This document shows positions 46,572 through 58,220 of a stretch of 64,000 nt of DNA, piece by piece. The position numbers were made by a program, and so were the translations under genes. This DNA is from Panopea generosa (taxonomy: Eukaryota; Mollusca; Bivalvia; Adapedonta; Hiatellidae). Where the stretch lies: positions 79,263,219-79,327,218 of the forward strand of contig CM055899.1 of the NCBI GenBank assembly GCA_029582155.1, read 5' to 3'. A model generated the notes under the pieces. That model did no database searches. It saw only the letters and a list, made by a program, of their open reading frames with translations, and was not told where the DNA came from. Position 1 is the stretch's first letter; every line of letters begins with the position of its first letter.

Positions 46572-47453
46572 CTGCAATCAAGTGATCAATTTAAAAAATT
46601 ATTTGAATTTTCAAATGTCAAAATTGTAGTATCTATTATTATAAGACCATTTTTCAAACAGATTTAAATATATGTACACGTATTTCAGTCACAAGTTTAT
46701 CATATGACTACAACAACAATCATTTGATAAATCTTAAAGAAAATAAATACTTGAGGCCTAAGAAATGAAAACTTACTTGAGATTTGCATTCATTTTCTAT
46801 ATGAAATGCTGAACAAAATTTGATTTTAGGTATGTCCTATTAATAAATGAACTCCAAATAATTTTACAGCAAAACAATGTCATCATCCATACAAATTTTA
46901 ATTCTGAAAATGCAATGGGTCGGCCGTAGCCCAGTCAAAAAATCATTGAACTGCAACACAACTAGTCCCGTCACTGATTCTTCCCTGCTAGTTTCAGCTA
47001 AATCTGTCAGAAGAATAAAAAAAATTAATTCTGAAAATGAAAAGGCCACAACTCTGTCAAACATCAGCAAACCAGAATGCAAAAGGGGAATTGGCAACTA
47101 TATCTTACACACTGATCCTTCCAAGCTGGACTTTGTTAAATCTGACAACAGATGTATAAGGAGTTATCCAGACAAGATTATGTGACAGATGGATGAACAG
47201 ACTTTCCTACGAATGGGTATTTAAGTGGCTTCTTTGTGCCAAGCTTATTACTTTTGCCACACAACAGAAAAAAGCCACATAAAAGCTGTTTATAAGAGTC
47301 TAGGAACAGTCACATAATTATTTTTCAACTGCTTTTTCACCATCCATAAAAATTACTAACCCTAAACCCAAGACACTTAACTACCCATTCATGTGCATGG
47401 ATGGACAGACAGACCGATAAGACAAACTGATGGACTGACAAACAGACAGATGG

Positions 47454-47454
<1 letters not shown>

Positions 47455-47531
<77 letters not shown>

Positions 47532-47548
47532 ACAGACAGACAGACAGT
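47455..47548. repeat. CAGA/CAGG microsatellite
   Basis: A run of CAGA units switches to about ten pure CAGG units and back to CAGA, inside an SPT6 intron some 55 bp from the exon at 47604. Long frames on both strands here (68 and 162 codons) are simple-sequence translations. Confidence 0.95.
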
Positions 47549-47603
47549 GGTTTGGCTATATGGAAGATACTGTATACTACATGGAAGACAGACAAATAGT
47601 TAC

Positions 47604-47764
47604 CTTGAAGGAGCCTTTTTCTTTTCTTCATATAGCATTTTCTCCATGATTTCCTTCTTGCCTCCTTCAGTGTTCCTGAAGTTCTTAAAGTTGAACATGT
47701 CTCGTACAAGAGATGCCATTGGTTGAATATGACGAGCGATGATTTCGTCAAGGTCTTCAAATTC
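47604..47764 (-). CDS. SUPT6H: SPT6 exon, SH2-SH2 region (f616-f669)
   Basis: EFEDLDEIIARHIQPMASLV then RDMFNFKNFRNTEGGKKEIM. EFEDLDEIVARYVQPMA is the vertebrate counterpart. Acceptor ACTAG, donor GTAACT, phase 2. Confidence 0.96.
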
Positions 47765-47997
47765 CTAGTTGTGTGGAAGGAAAACACAAATAACCAATAA
47801 CAAATGTCAGATTTTATACTAAAATGTATTATACACACGTTATTTTCTGCTAAACAATTCAGACATTTATTTTCCAAAGACTTTTTTTATAGGTTTAAAG
47901 TTTAGGTTGTACATTGTTGTTTCAAAACAAAATCACAAAAGTTACTGCAATTTTCTCCTATTTGATTTAAATAAAGCTCATTAATAAGTATACGAAC

Positions 47998-48120
47998 ATC
48001 TCCATTAATAAGCAGGGAGCTGCCCAAACTGAATGCATTCTGTTTGCCTTCCTCCTTCACGTCTATATGCTGCAATATGCCATCTGCCACCTTCCATGTG
48101 ACGGTCAGATGATCGGCTCC
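47998..48120 (-). CDS. SUPT6H: SPT6 exon, N-terminal SH2 (f575-f615)
   Basis: [20 protein letters not shown] then [29 protein letters not shown] is nearly invariant in SPT6. The donor is GAT|GTTCGT, a weak form; frame and the next exon require it. Confidence 0.93.
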
Positions 48121-49252
48121 CTGAAAGTACACAGTCATGTATAATGATAATGATCTAAAATAATCACATAGCACAACGATTCGACTACATCATAACATGT
48201 AAGTACATGTTGAGGCAAAAGGTTGGCAATATTTATAATCAAATCCTGAACAGCCTGAGGGAAGGCTCACTACTTGAACAAATTCATTATATTAAGATTT
48301 GGAAAATTGAAAAACATCAATACATCATGACATAAGCCTCTTTGGAACACAACAGACATGTTTTAACTTCTTATAGATTTACAAGTATATTGGCTATAGG
48401 TATATTCTAGAGTTTTAGTCAATAGAATAAATAAAGGAGTACTGATTAATTTGTAGGAGTACGGTGTCCCTTTGATCAGTGGTTTTGCCGACAAAATATA
48501 TCTAACCACCCAGACAGTGAATATAAAACATCCTGCATAAACAACATTATTTAAATCTTCAGCATAAAATATTAGTCAACTATGACCATACCCAAACAGA
48601 TTGACTAGAATGGAACAAAAAAGCAATAAATCTTGACGACTAAGCATGGAAATCGGGCACTGTCTAATGTTCACTGTGAAATGACGGGACTTATTTCATA
48701 TGTCACAAAATATGTTACGATTTTAATCAGGAAATCTACTTTAGTCTAACCCAGGCATGTAGCCCAAATTAGGAAATCCCTTTTCAATATATTATTTAGC
48801 TCTGTTTAAATAGATATCCTTTTGGCAATAAGAGTCAGTGAGTATAATATACTATAATATATATATATATTATATAGGTATGATATATTGGAAAAAAATG
48901 TTTTCAGCCAATTTTTTAAAAAAAAATTATAAATTTTATTTTTAATAGTTTTAATGGGATTCTTTTCTTACATTTAAATAGGGATAATAAACATAAGTTT
49001 TGGTGAAGGGAAAATGGCCAACCTTCAGTTTCAAAAAGGAGAAAATAATAAAAAACTGAAGAGACCATACAAATATATTTTTACTTGTTTATTATGTATC
49101 AAATAAATCTGTAAACCTACTAAAGAAACAATATCATCTTGACAATCCCTTTACACTACATGTATTTAAAATTAATATATTTTTTTTTTGTAAAACTGGT
49201 GGTTTTGAACCTATATGTATTTCAAAATATAATACAGGCACCTTTCAAAACA

Positions 49253-49428
49253 CAGGCAAACCTGTGTAAGCAGTCACCTCTATTAAGCTGCCACTTGTCC
49301 TTAGCAGTCATTTGCTATTTCCCATTTCTATGCTTTCAGAGCAAATTAACTTTAATATATTAAGCAACAATCTGTCTTACAAAGTCACTTATGCTCCTTC
49401 CCTCGACTGTTTGCTTAAGACAGGTTTG
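49253..49428. mobile_element. MITE family E copy
   Basis: Ends CAGGCAAACCTGTGTAAGCA and CTTAAGACAGGTTTG with TA on the right. Immediately followed by the helitron-like element H4. Confidence 0.8.
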
Positions 49429-49430
49429 TA

Positions 49431-49710
49431 ACAAGAGTTGCCAGAAGACCAACAAAGCTCTCCTCTGGGTGTCTAAGTCCAAAAAGGGTCATAACTGTGT
49501 CAAAATCCAATCCACAGTTATGAGTCTTGTCTGTGTGTGTTCCATTGATGATGGTGAACACACATGCAAAGTTTCATTTACATCCAATGAATGGCTGCAT
49601 AGATATCTTAAACTTAAACGCAAAAGTTTAACCTGGGTGTCTACAGACGCCGCTGCCGCCGCCGGGGTTATGGCAATAGCTCTCCTTGGACTTTGTCCCG
49701 GCGAGTTAAA
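49431..49710 (+). mobile_element. Helitron-like short element H4
   Basis: Starts ACAAGAGTTGCCAGAAGACC, ends GGACTTTGTCCCGGCGAGTT-AAA; GGAC-TTT-GTCC is a perfect small hairpin near the 3' end. Inverted relative to H3 (24751-25036). A GCC triplet run sits where H3 has GAC/GAT/GCC triplets. Confidence 0.7.
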
Positions 49711-49804
49711 GCAAAGGTGTGTAAGCATGGGGATAACCAACTACAGTGATATTTTGTTTCCGGAACAGTTTTGAAGGATAATATACATTGTCAAATGTGC
49801 ATAC

Positions 49805-49920
49805 CTTGCTACTTGGTCTAATAATACACTCTCCTTGGTCCATGGGATCCAAAATCTTCTCACATTCCTTGTAGCCAACATTGTGGAAAGATGGATGGGC
49901 TATAACTCTCTTGATGTATG
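49805..49920 (-). CDS. SUPT6H: SPT6 exon, N-terminal SH2 (f536-f574)
   Basis: [20 protein letters not shown] then [25 protein letters not shown] carries the phosphate-binding arginine of the canonical SH2 pocket. Acceptor TTCCAG, donor GTATGC. Confidence 0.97.
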
Positions 49921-50861
49921 CTGGAATGAAGACAGAATCAACATGCTTGAGTTCACTTTCATGTTGCAGAAACAACAAGATATAGGTGGAACAGGTGGAT
50001 GCTCCCCGACCTGTGCTTGGTGGAGTAGTAGCTACATTGTTTGTAAAGGGAAAATTCATAGGAAATATTTTTAGTTCTTCACTCTGCACTTCCACACACT
50101 GACCCCTCTATTCATAAATGTTCCTAGTACCGTTGAATTGAGTTCCAAAATATAACCGAAAATAATGTACAAAAGGGGAGTTAATTAATTCTGTTATCCT
50201 TCAAGACAGAATTATATTTTTTCTGCTCTGCATTTCCACACATTGCTCTTTATCAATGTTGTGAGTCAAATTGGATTCCATTCCATATTTTTTTAAAATA
50301 TGCTCACGATAAACAAAATGATATAAAATAAAGTAAAATAGGGGAGCTAATTCTGTCATTTTATAAGATAAAAATTTTTTTTCGCTCTGCACTATCACAC
50401 ATTTGGAATGAGCTGGGCATGAATGCCATGTGATGTTCAGTAATTGTAGATTCTGTATCAATATTGCAGGAAAGTAATGAAAAAGTCTAAAAATCATATT
50501 TCGTAAACAATAAATGAAAGTACAAAGTTATAGAGAAAATCAAAGTAATCCGATTGATATCATTGTAGCGTTTGGTTTATTTTATGCAACATATTTTTTT
50601 AAAAATGACATAATACAATGTCTGCAATATATTATTATTGTTTGATTACATGTAGTTCTGCTTGCTTACATGTATATTAAATACATGAAAAATGAAATTC
50701 GAGGAATAAAAAGAAGTCACATATTACATGTATCATTTTGGCAGTGTTCAACAATACAAAGCTTGATCATGACGATGTAAGCAGGGCTATGCCATTTACA
50801 TAAAGCCCGGCTAAAAATGAATTTAAAATTAAAATAAGACAACATTCAAGCTCTGTCTTAC

Positions 50862-50950
50862 ACTGCCTAGCCTGTATTTTTTTCTTCTCATCTTCCTTTT
50901 CTGTTTCCCTCACTTCTCTGTCTGCGTCATAATAAATGTCCTTTGCTGGC
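50862..50950 (-). CDS. SUPT6H: SPT6 exon, charged linker (f506-f536)
   Basis: PAKDIYYDADREVRETEKED then EKKKIQARQ, the charged helix before the tandem SH2 (DTYYD in vertebrates). The donor is set at GCAGT|GTAAGA so that the next exon reads [10 protein letters not shown]. Confidence 0.92.
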
Positions 50951-51471
50951 CTGTAAAACCAAACAAACAATTATCAACAATGTCCTCGGACACCTCTCTC
51001 CCTCTGCATCATTCAAATAACACCAACAAATTTTATATGTACATCGATTTTGAATCAGGCATAGATGACAATAGCCCAGGTCATAAGGTATAAGAATTGT
51101 TCAAACATACTTCCATTGTATTTCAGGTAAAGCATATCATGTGATCATCTCTTATAAATCAATATGAAGTGTACAACATATCACATTTTACATATTCACA
51201 TAACCAACAATTTTCGCAGCTACAAAGAAACTTTAGCGAACATAATTCATAAATTTGATTGTCTCTTTTAGTATACTGAATGGAACAGTTAACCCGCCAC
51301 TTTTGTATTTCTATTATCTTCATCAAAATATCAAGTAACATTATAGAAACTGGTATACGACAATTACTGTCAAATTTAATGGCACAGACTTGGTCATCGT
51401 TATTCTAAATGTTCTTTCTTATTCAAGTCCAAATTTCACAGAAATTGCTTTGATTCTTATTGAGAAAATAC

Positions 51472-51912
51472 ACAAGATGACAGATGGCAGGTTAGATACA
51501 CAAGATGACACATGGCAGGTTAGATACACAAGATGACAGATGGCAGGTTAGATACACAAGATGACACATGGCAGGTTAGATACACAAGATGACAGATGGC
51601 AGGTTAGATACACAAGATGACACATGGCAGGTTAGATACACAAGATGACAGATGGCAGGTTAGATACACAAGATGATAGATGGCAGGTTAGATACACAAG
51701 ATGATAGATGGCAGGTTAGATACACAAGATGATAGATGGCAGGTTAGATACACAAGATGACACATGGCAGGTTAGATACACAAGATGACAGATGGCAGGT
51801 TAGATACACAAGATGATAGATGGCAGGTTAGATACACAAGATGATAGATGGCAGGTTAGATACACAAGATGACAGATGGCAGGTTAGATACATAAAATTT
51901 CACGTGGCAGGT
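51472..51912. repeat. 28-bp minisatellite in SPT6 intron
   Basis: Unit ACACAAGATGACAGATGGCA plus GGTTAGAT, about 15 copies. Variants GACAG, GACAC and GATAG alternate in blocks. It ends about 60 bp from the exon at 51970. Confidence 0.96.
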
Positions 51913-51969
51913 TAGCTGCTCCGTTCAGTATATTTACATATCTGGCAAACAGTAAAAATTGCAACATAC

Positions 51970-52076
51970 TTCCACTGGCTTTCCTTATCCAGAAGGTCTG
52001 AAGTTTTGGTAGTGAGATCCACTTGAAATCTGTCTATGTCTATCTTCATGATCCTTGCATGGACCGTCATCCCGAC
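51970..52076 (-). CDS. SUPT6H: SPT6 exon, end of S1 domain (f471-f506)
   Basis: [20 protein letters not shown] then [36 protein letters not shown] is the vertebrate form. Acceptor ATGCAG, donor GTATGT, phase 2. Confidence 0.96.
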
Positions 52077-53022
52077 CTGCATATACATATACACATACAT
52101 CTATTACCATTATTTATTACATAATTTACTGTGCAGTGTAACAAACCCATCACATATATTTGATATTAACTGAGTGTAATATCACTTCCTATTCATCGCT
52201 CTACGTTTTCCGTATAACTTTGTTCTCGTTCATAAAATACTGAACAATATTCCGACTTGCTCAAACATATAAATAACATAGATTTGTCATGATCAAATGA
52301 CACTATTTTGAGACTTTAAGTCATACGGTAATTTACAGAAATTAATATGCCCGATTTATTCTACTTGGTTTAAACATATTTATCCATTCAAATTTACATA
52401 CATAAAAATGAGTACAAGTATAAATATGGATTAGAAGGGAAGATAAATATTATAGAGTTCTTCTCCATACTACATGTACTTACTCATACAGGTGGCATGT
52501 TAACTAAATGAGATACGTGATAAAAATAATCTTGTATTTGTGGGCATTTATTATTAAATCTGTTAAACTTGTTGGCAAAAAGGATATAATGCTTGGCCAA
52601 TTGGTAGAGGCTCCCATAATATATTTTTACGAACTTGTTTAATCAATTCAATAATAAATCAGCACTAAATAAGATTCTATATTGATTTATAACATACAAG
52701 CATTTAACAGTATCATAATTATACTACAGAGATGAAATATAATCCAGATCGAGACAGTTTCTGTACCAATTCACACCAACCTAGAAGTTATAAAACATAT
52801 TTTACAATCGATGTTAAATACAATGGTTAAAAATAAGTTGTGGAACCTGTGCAGTTTCACATCAGATCATCCACATGAACAGTTGGTTTAAACATCACTT
52901 TGTTTCTATCAACAGTTACTGTCTGACTTAAATTCAAATTCACAAATGACAGACATCATCAATATCAACTCATAGAATGGTGATTCAATCTATTCAAAAC
53001 GTCAATTCCGGTTTCACATTAC

Positions 53023-53163
53023 CTTCACTCTTTCCATTGGGTCGGTGACCTTTTTATCACTGAGATTTTTTGTATGTATAAAACCGGAGCATCCATTGTC
53101 TAGCCGACATCGTACACCAATCGCCGACCCAGGACAGCTTCCTGCATCAAAATGACTCCACAC
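53023..53163 (-). CDS. SUPT6H: SPT6 exon, S1 domain (f424-f470)
   Basis: [20 protein letters not shown] then [20 protein letters not shown]. The GxCxGFI-xxxxLSD pattern is the OB-fold of the S1 domain. Donor GTAATG. Confidence 0.96.
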
Positions 53164-53431
53164 CTGTATGGGAATATAAAGGGGAAGCTTAACATCATAA
53201 TCAACACGACAACAGTGAAGTCAAATCTAACCAATTTTATAAGTAAATGAATTTTTTATTAAAATATTCCTCAAAACATTTACTATTTATATAGGATTTA
53301 ATTAAGGGGGTGGTGGGGTTGGGGGGTTGTACAGTGGATATAGTGTTGGCTGCTCACTCTCGAGGTTGCGGCACAATGGCTTCTAAAAACATTTCTCAGA
53401 CATACATGTATATTGCAATCCAATAACTGAC

Positions 53432-53580
53432 CTCACTGAGCTCTGGGAAGTCATTCTTGTTACAGAAGGGACACCGCCACAGTCCTGTCTCCTCATTCCT
53501 GACTGGATCCGCCTGATCCAACTGTTCTCCACGTGGCTTGCGATGGGCCACTCCATTAACCCTTGCCATCAGTAGCTTGC
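53432..53580 (-). CDS. SUPT6H: SPT6 exon, start of S1 region (f374-f423)
   Basis: [20 protein letters not shown] then [20 protein letters not shown]. The metazoan CPFC insert is present. Acceptor TTTCAG, donor GTCAGT. Confidence 0.96.
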
Positions 53581-53820
53581 CTGAAAATACAAACATTTGT
53601 CTAGACAAATATTCATTGATGGGCTGAGCGAAAAAAAATTAAGACAATTTTATAACATTCAAACATGAATTAAGTCTAATGTTTATGGTCTAACTTAAAA
53701 CATCATGAACAATTGTGTTTTTGGGGAGAAAAAAAATATTTAAATGTTCCTAAAGTTTCTACACACATAATATTTGAAGTGCCTGCAACTCTAGTATATG
53801 CGAAAAAAAGCGATATATAC

Positions 53821-53968
53821 CTATAAAGAAGGTATCAGGGGTCTCCTTGGAGATCATGTTGAACCTTTCCTCATTGGTTGCCGATCTGTAGGGGGTACGA
53901 AGGTCCTTGTACCGATGATTCAACTCGGCTCTGATATCATACAGAGTAATGTGTTTGTCGCCGTAACC
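53821..53968 (-). CDS. SUPT6H: SPT6 exon, death-like domain end (f325-f374)
   Basis: [20 protein letters not shown] then [20 protein letters not shown]. Nearly identical to vertebrate SPT6. Donor GTATAT, phase 1. Confidence 0.97.
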
Positions 53969-54030
53969 CTGTAAAGTGCACACACAATTGAAATGACGTG
54001 TTATACTCGTAACAATTATTATTGTACCTA

Positions 54031-54150
54031 GGTTGAATGGTGTTTAATGTCACCTTCAATAAATTACAGATTATACATTGTATATGGCATCTCCAGTTTT
54101 ACTTCTCCCATAAAGTGTTTAAATCGAACTGGGCACTAAACTCTAAACTT
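54031..54150 (-). mobile_element. SINE family A, diverged copy
   Basis: Tail-like GACATTAAACACCATTCAAC and body ACTGGAGATGCCATATACAA on the - strand; head almost gone. Confidence 0.55.
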
Positions 54151-54438
54151 CATTTCAATAATCAAATTTCATATCGGTACACTTTTTTTTCAAATTCTTC
54201 TTTTTTATAAATATAACAGTGTGACAGATAATACAGTAAGCCATTTTAATAGGCTCGCATAATGACCCAATTTGGTCATGAAAGATAAATCTAGAACATT
54301 ACAATTTGTCAGAATCATACAAAAATCCAAACAGTCAATGGTTATTTAATACATAGTTCTGAATGTGATAAATTCTTAAGTCAATGCCTGTGAACATCCA
54401 CATTTTTCAGTGTTAAACTTGTAAAATAAAACATTTTA

Positions 54439-54850
<412 letters not shown>

Positions 54851-55010
54851 TAATACAGATTCTTTGTATGACCATAACATGAACTACAGCTAAATAAGAC
54901 TCTCCATATTGCAAAAAAGATGACATCACCCATGACATCATACTTTATCTCTTCTCATTAATCAGCAGCAAGACAGACAAGTCCTAGAATAATCCTATTT
55001 ATAACAATCT

Positions 55011-56068
55011 CTTGATAAAGAAGCTGCTGGTACTAATCCACAACTGTCATCATGTGATGCTGGCCCTGGTTTCACAAAAATACTTAAGTCTCTTATTTTA
55101 CTTAAATTCGATAGTGTGCTCAATTTTATACTTAAATTGACCACACTATTTGAGTTTAAGTAAAATAGCAGACTTAAGTATTTTCGAGAAACCGGGCCCA
55201 GGGCTTGATAAGGAAGCTGCTGGTACTAATCCACAACTGTCATCATGTGACACAGGGCTTGATAAGGAAGCTGCTGGTACTAATCCACAACTGTCATCAT
55301 GTGACGCAGTGCTTGATAAGGAAGCTGCTGGTACTAATCCACAACCGTCATCATGTGACGCAGGGCTTGATAAGGAAGCTGCTGGTACTAATCCACAACT
55401 GCCATCATGTGACACAGGGCTTGATAAGGAAGCTGCTGGTACTAATCCACAACCGTCATCATGTGAAGCCGGGCTTGATAAGGAAGCTGCTGGTACTAAT
55501 CCACAACCGTCATCATGTGATGCAGGGCTTGATAAGGAAGCTGCTGGTACTAATCCACAACCGTCATCATGTGACACAGGGCTTGATAAGGAAGCTGCTG
55601 GTACTAATCCACAACCGTCATCATGTGACGCAGGGCTTGATAAGGAAGCTGCTGGTACTAATCCACAACCGTCATCATGTGATGCAGGGCTTGATAAGGA
55701 AGCTGCTGGTACTAATCCACAACCGTCATCATGTGACGCAGGGCTTGATAAGGAAGCTGCTGGTACTAATCCACAACCGTCATCATGTGACGCAGGGCTT
55801 GATAAGGAAGCTGCTGGTACTAATCCACAACCGTCATCATGTGACGCAGGGCTTGATAAGGAAGCTGCTGGTACTAATCCACAACCGTCATCATGTGACG
55901 CAGGGCTTGATAAGGAAGCTGCTGGTACTAATCCACATCTGTCATCATGTGATGCAGGGCTTGATAAGGAAGCTGCTGGTACTAATCCGAAACCGTCATC
56001 CTGTGACGCAGGGCTTGATAAGGAAGCTGCTGGTACTTATCCACAACCATCATCATGTGACGCAGGGC
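55011..56068. repeat. 54-bp satellite in SPT6 intron, about 17 copies
   Basis: Unit GGGCTTGATAAGGAAGCTGC, TGGTACTAATCCACAACCGT and CATCATGTGACGCA. Because 54 is a multiple of 3 the array stays open in several frames: a 328-codon + strand frame gives an 18-residue repeat (GLDKEAAGTNPQPSSCDA), with a 296-codon frame and a 143-codon - strand frame overlapping. I regard it as noncoding satellite in an intron of SPT6. A foldback MITE splits the first unit from the rest. Confidence 0.95.
55062..55199. mobile_element. Foldback MITE inside the satellite
   Basis: Almost all of its 138 bp is an inverted repeat: GGCCCTGGTTTCACAAAAAT on the left and GGGCCCGGTTTCTCGAAAAT on the complementary right end, continuing with ACTTAAGTCT and TTTTACTTAAA. 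Inserted between the first and second satellite units. Confidence 0.88.
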
Positions 56069-56466
56069 CTTACCACTGCTGCATTGAATCTGTAGCAGTT
56101 CTAGAGCAGATAGACAATGTTATGCACATGTGGTGATACAAGAACTTCCATGTATTCAACAACAAAAAAAAATCCACACGATAGTATTGTAATGCAGAAA
56201 TATCTTATAAATGTATGTATCATTGAAATGATGATGAACATTATACTCAAACATTTAACACAATTTTTCTAATTCCAAAGCTTCTTTTATAAATCTTATA
56301 ATGTTATAGAATATGGTCTTATTTTGTGAATTGACTAACTCTAAAAACTGTAATGCAGGGGATCTTTTGTAGTAATACTTTTTCAAATACTTTTTTCATA
56401 TTAGACAGACAAGCTTCAGACTTATCAGAGACTATAAAAGAAATTTGGAAAAGTAGACATCTCTAC

Positions 56467-56594
56467 CTGTCTCCCAGAGAGTTTGTGTCGATCTTGATGA
56501 AGCCAGCACAGTTAATAAACACTTTGGGACCCATCCTGCACAGTGTGACCAACTGAGTCCTATTCTCCAGTCTACTACTTGTCTGACGCAGAAC
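56467..56594 (-). CDS. SUPT6H: SPT6 exon, HhH region (f213-f255)
   Basis: [20 protein letters not shown] then [36 protein letters not shown] is the vertebrate counterpart. Acceptor TTGCAG, donor GTAGAG, phase 2. Confidence 0.97.
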
Positions 56595-56632
56595 CTGCAA
56601 ATACCAAACATTCAGTTATCAGGGCAGTACTA

Positions 56633-57652
56633 CAGTAGAACTTCGATCACTCAAACTCGACGGGACTGGACAAAATAGTTTGAGTCAGCGGTAGTTCGAG
56701 TCAAGCCTGGTACACCAATCATCATACATGTACATGGTGTACAAGTACGTTAATGAGCGTGTTATTGAATCCCATGTGTACGCTTTGAACAGGTGCAATA
56801 GATGTAAAAAAAACATTATACCAGAAAAGATAATTTCCAAATATAATTAATTGTATTAAACTATAATTACTTAATTTACCTTTTATCATCATAATCTTAT
56901 ATATTCATGTATAAATAGTTATATTTAGCTTTCGGTGTGCGTGAGAATGTAAATGACATGATAATCACACTCCGGTTTTACCGAGTTCTTCACCAAGTTG
57001 CTCGGCTGACTTAGTTATCCCCCCCCCCCCCCCCCCCCCCGGTTACTGGGTCCATCACTTAGTTGCTCAGCCGTTTCTTCTTCAGGTAAATGTGTTGTTA
57101 AATGCGACATTGTACAATGAGACTGAACTTTCCATGTCTAAGATTTATAGGGTATAATTGTATGTGACACTCTTTACTTTTCAATGTTTGCAATATAAAT
57201 TGGTTTTATTTTGATTTTAAATTACCAGTAAACTTCAAATTAGGAATCAAATTTACTTAATTAATGCAACATGCGGTATACAATTAAAGCAAACGTGTAA
57301 CCAATTATAAACACACTCGCCAAATTATCATAACAAACTTTTCGCTCTTTTAGACAGTGGGAATATTATGATGTGTAGAAATTACTTCACAACTTTGAAT
57401 TTGTGAACAAACATGGCAAACTTCTCCAATTTTCTTTATCTTTGATCAACTATTCGACCGAAAGGTGCAAAAAACACAGGTAAGTGTGTTGGCGGGACCT
57501 TATTTCTAGTTCCACTGTTCCACCTATCAGTGTTCTAGCCATTGATGGTAGAACAATAGGAATTAAATAGGAATTTGGCGGGGACCGGGTTAGTTGTTCG
57601 AGCGATCGGTGGTGTTCCAGCCAACCGAGTTCGAGCTATGGAAGTTCTACTG
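56633..57652. mobile_element. pogo/Tigger-like MITE, 1020 bp
   Basis: TA flanks both ends. Ends read inward CAGTAGAACTTCGATCACTC and CAGTAGAACTTCCATAGCTC, the start typical of pogo/Tigger transposons. No transposase frame. Contains a poly-C tract near 57019-57040. Lies within an SPT6 intron. Confidence 0.85.
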
Positions 57653-58052
57653 TATCTTCATGATGATCTACTGTGGTCAAGCAGTTACTGATCAACTTTC
57701 ACCATCTTGTACTCCACTCTTAGCTGCTACCAATAATTGTAAATGAAATAATTGCCAATTACATGTGGAATGGCCTTGACTGAACTCAAAATGTATATGA
57801 GGAAAAAATATGCAGTGAATCTTTTCGATGGCAAGAACTGTACTTCAAAATAGAGCAAGCTTTCAACTTTATTTTCTTTTACAATTTCTTTACGAGATAA
57901 TAAACATGTTCATCACATATATTTTAGGGTGCAGAAGTGTAATAAACCCATTACAAATTTTTTATATTAACTAATTCACAGAAATTATAAAACTCGTTTA
58001 ATAAATTCAAAAATAACCGAGCACTCATCAATGTAAGATTCTTTATATTTAC

Positions 58053-58220
58053 CTTCAGTAAAGCTGCTCCTTTCCTGGGTCCCAGACCACATATGAACTG
58101 TACAAGTGAGGCTGTATGGGGGCAGGCTATAGCCCGGTTGACATCAACCCCCACTTCATTGACTCGGTTGACAAACTCCAGGTACAAGGCATTCAACAGA
58201 TCCTCCTTGGCAAGTGAATC
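58053..58220 (-). CDS. SUPT6H: SPT6 exon, helix-hairpin-helix (f157-f212)
   Basis: [20 protein letters not shown] then [20 protein letters not shown] and [13 protein letters not shown], the HhH hairpin. Acceptor ATACAG, donor GTAAAT, phase 0. Confidence 0.97.

Noticed and set aside
47389-47877. 162-codon - strand frame with Cys/Leu/Pro repeats
   Set aside because: Composed of the CAGA/CAGG microsatellite and the wrong frame of a real SPT6 exon.
53290-53390. tRNA-like stretch next to a G-rich run
   Set aside because: Only weak A- and B-box-like words; no family copy seen and no foldable tRNA.
55150-56136. 328-codon + strand frame as a repeat-protein gene
   Set aside because: It is a 54-bp satellite whose period is divisible by 3; other frames are open too and it lies in an SPT6 intron.
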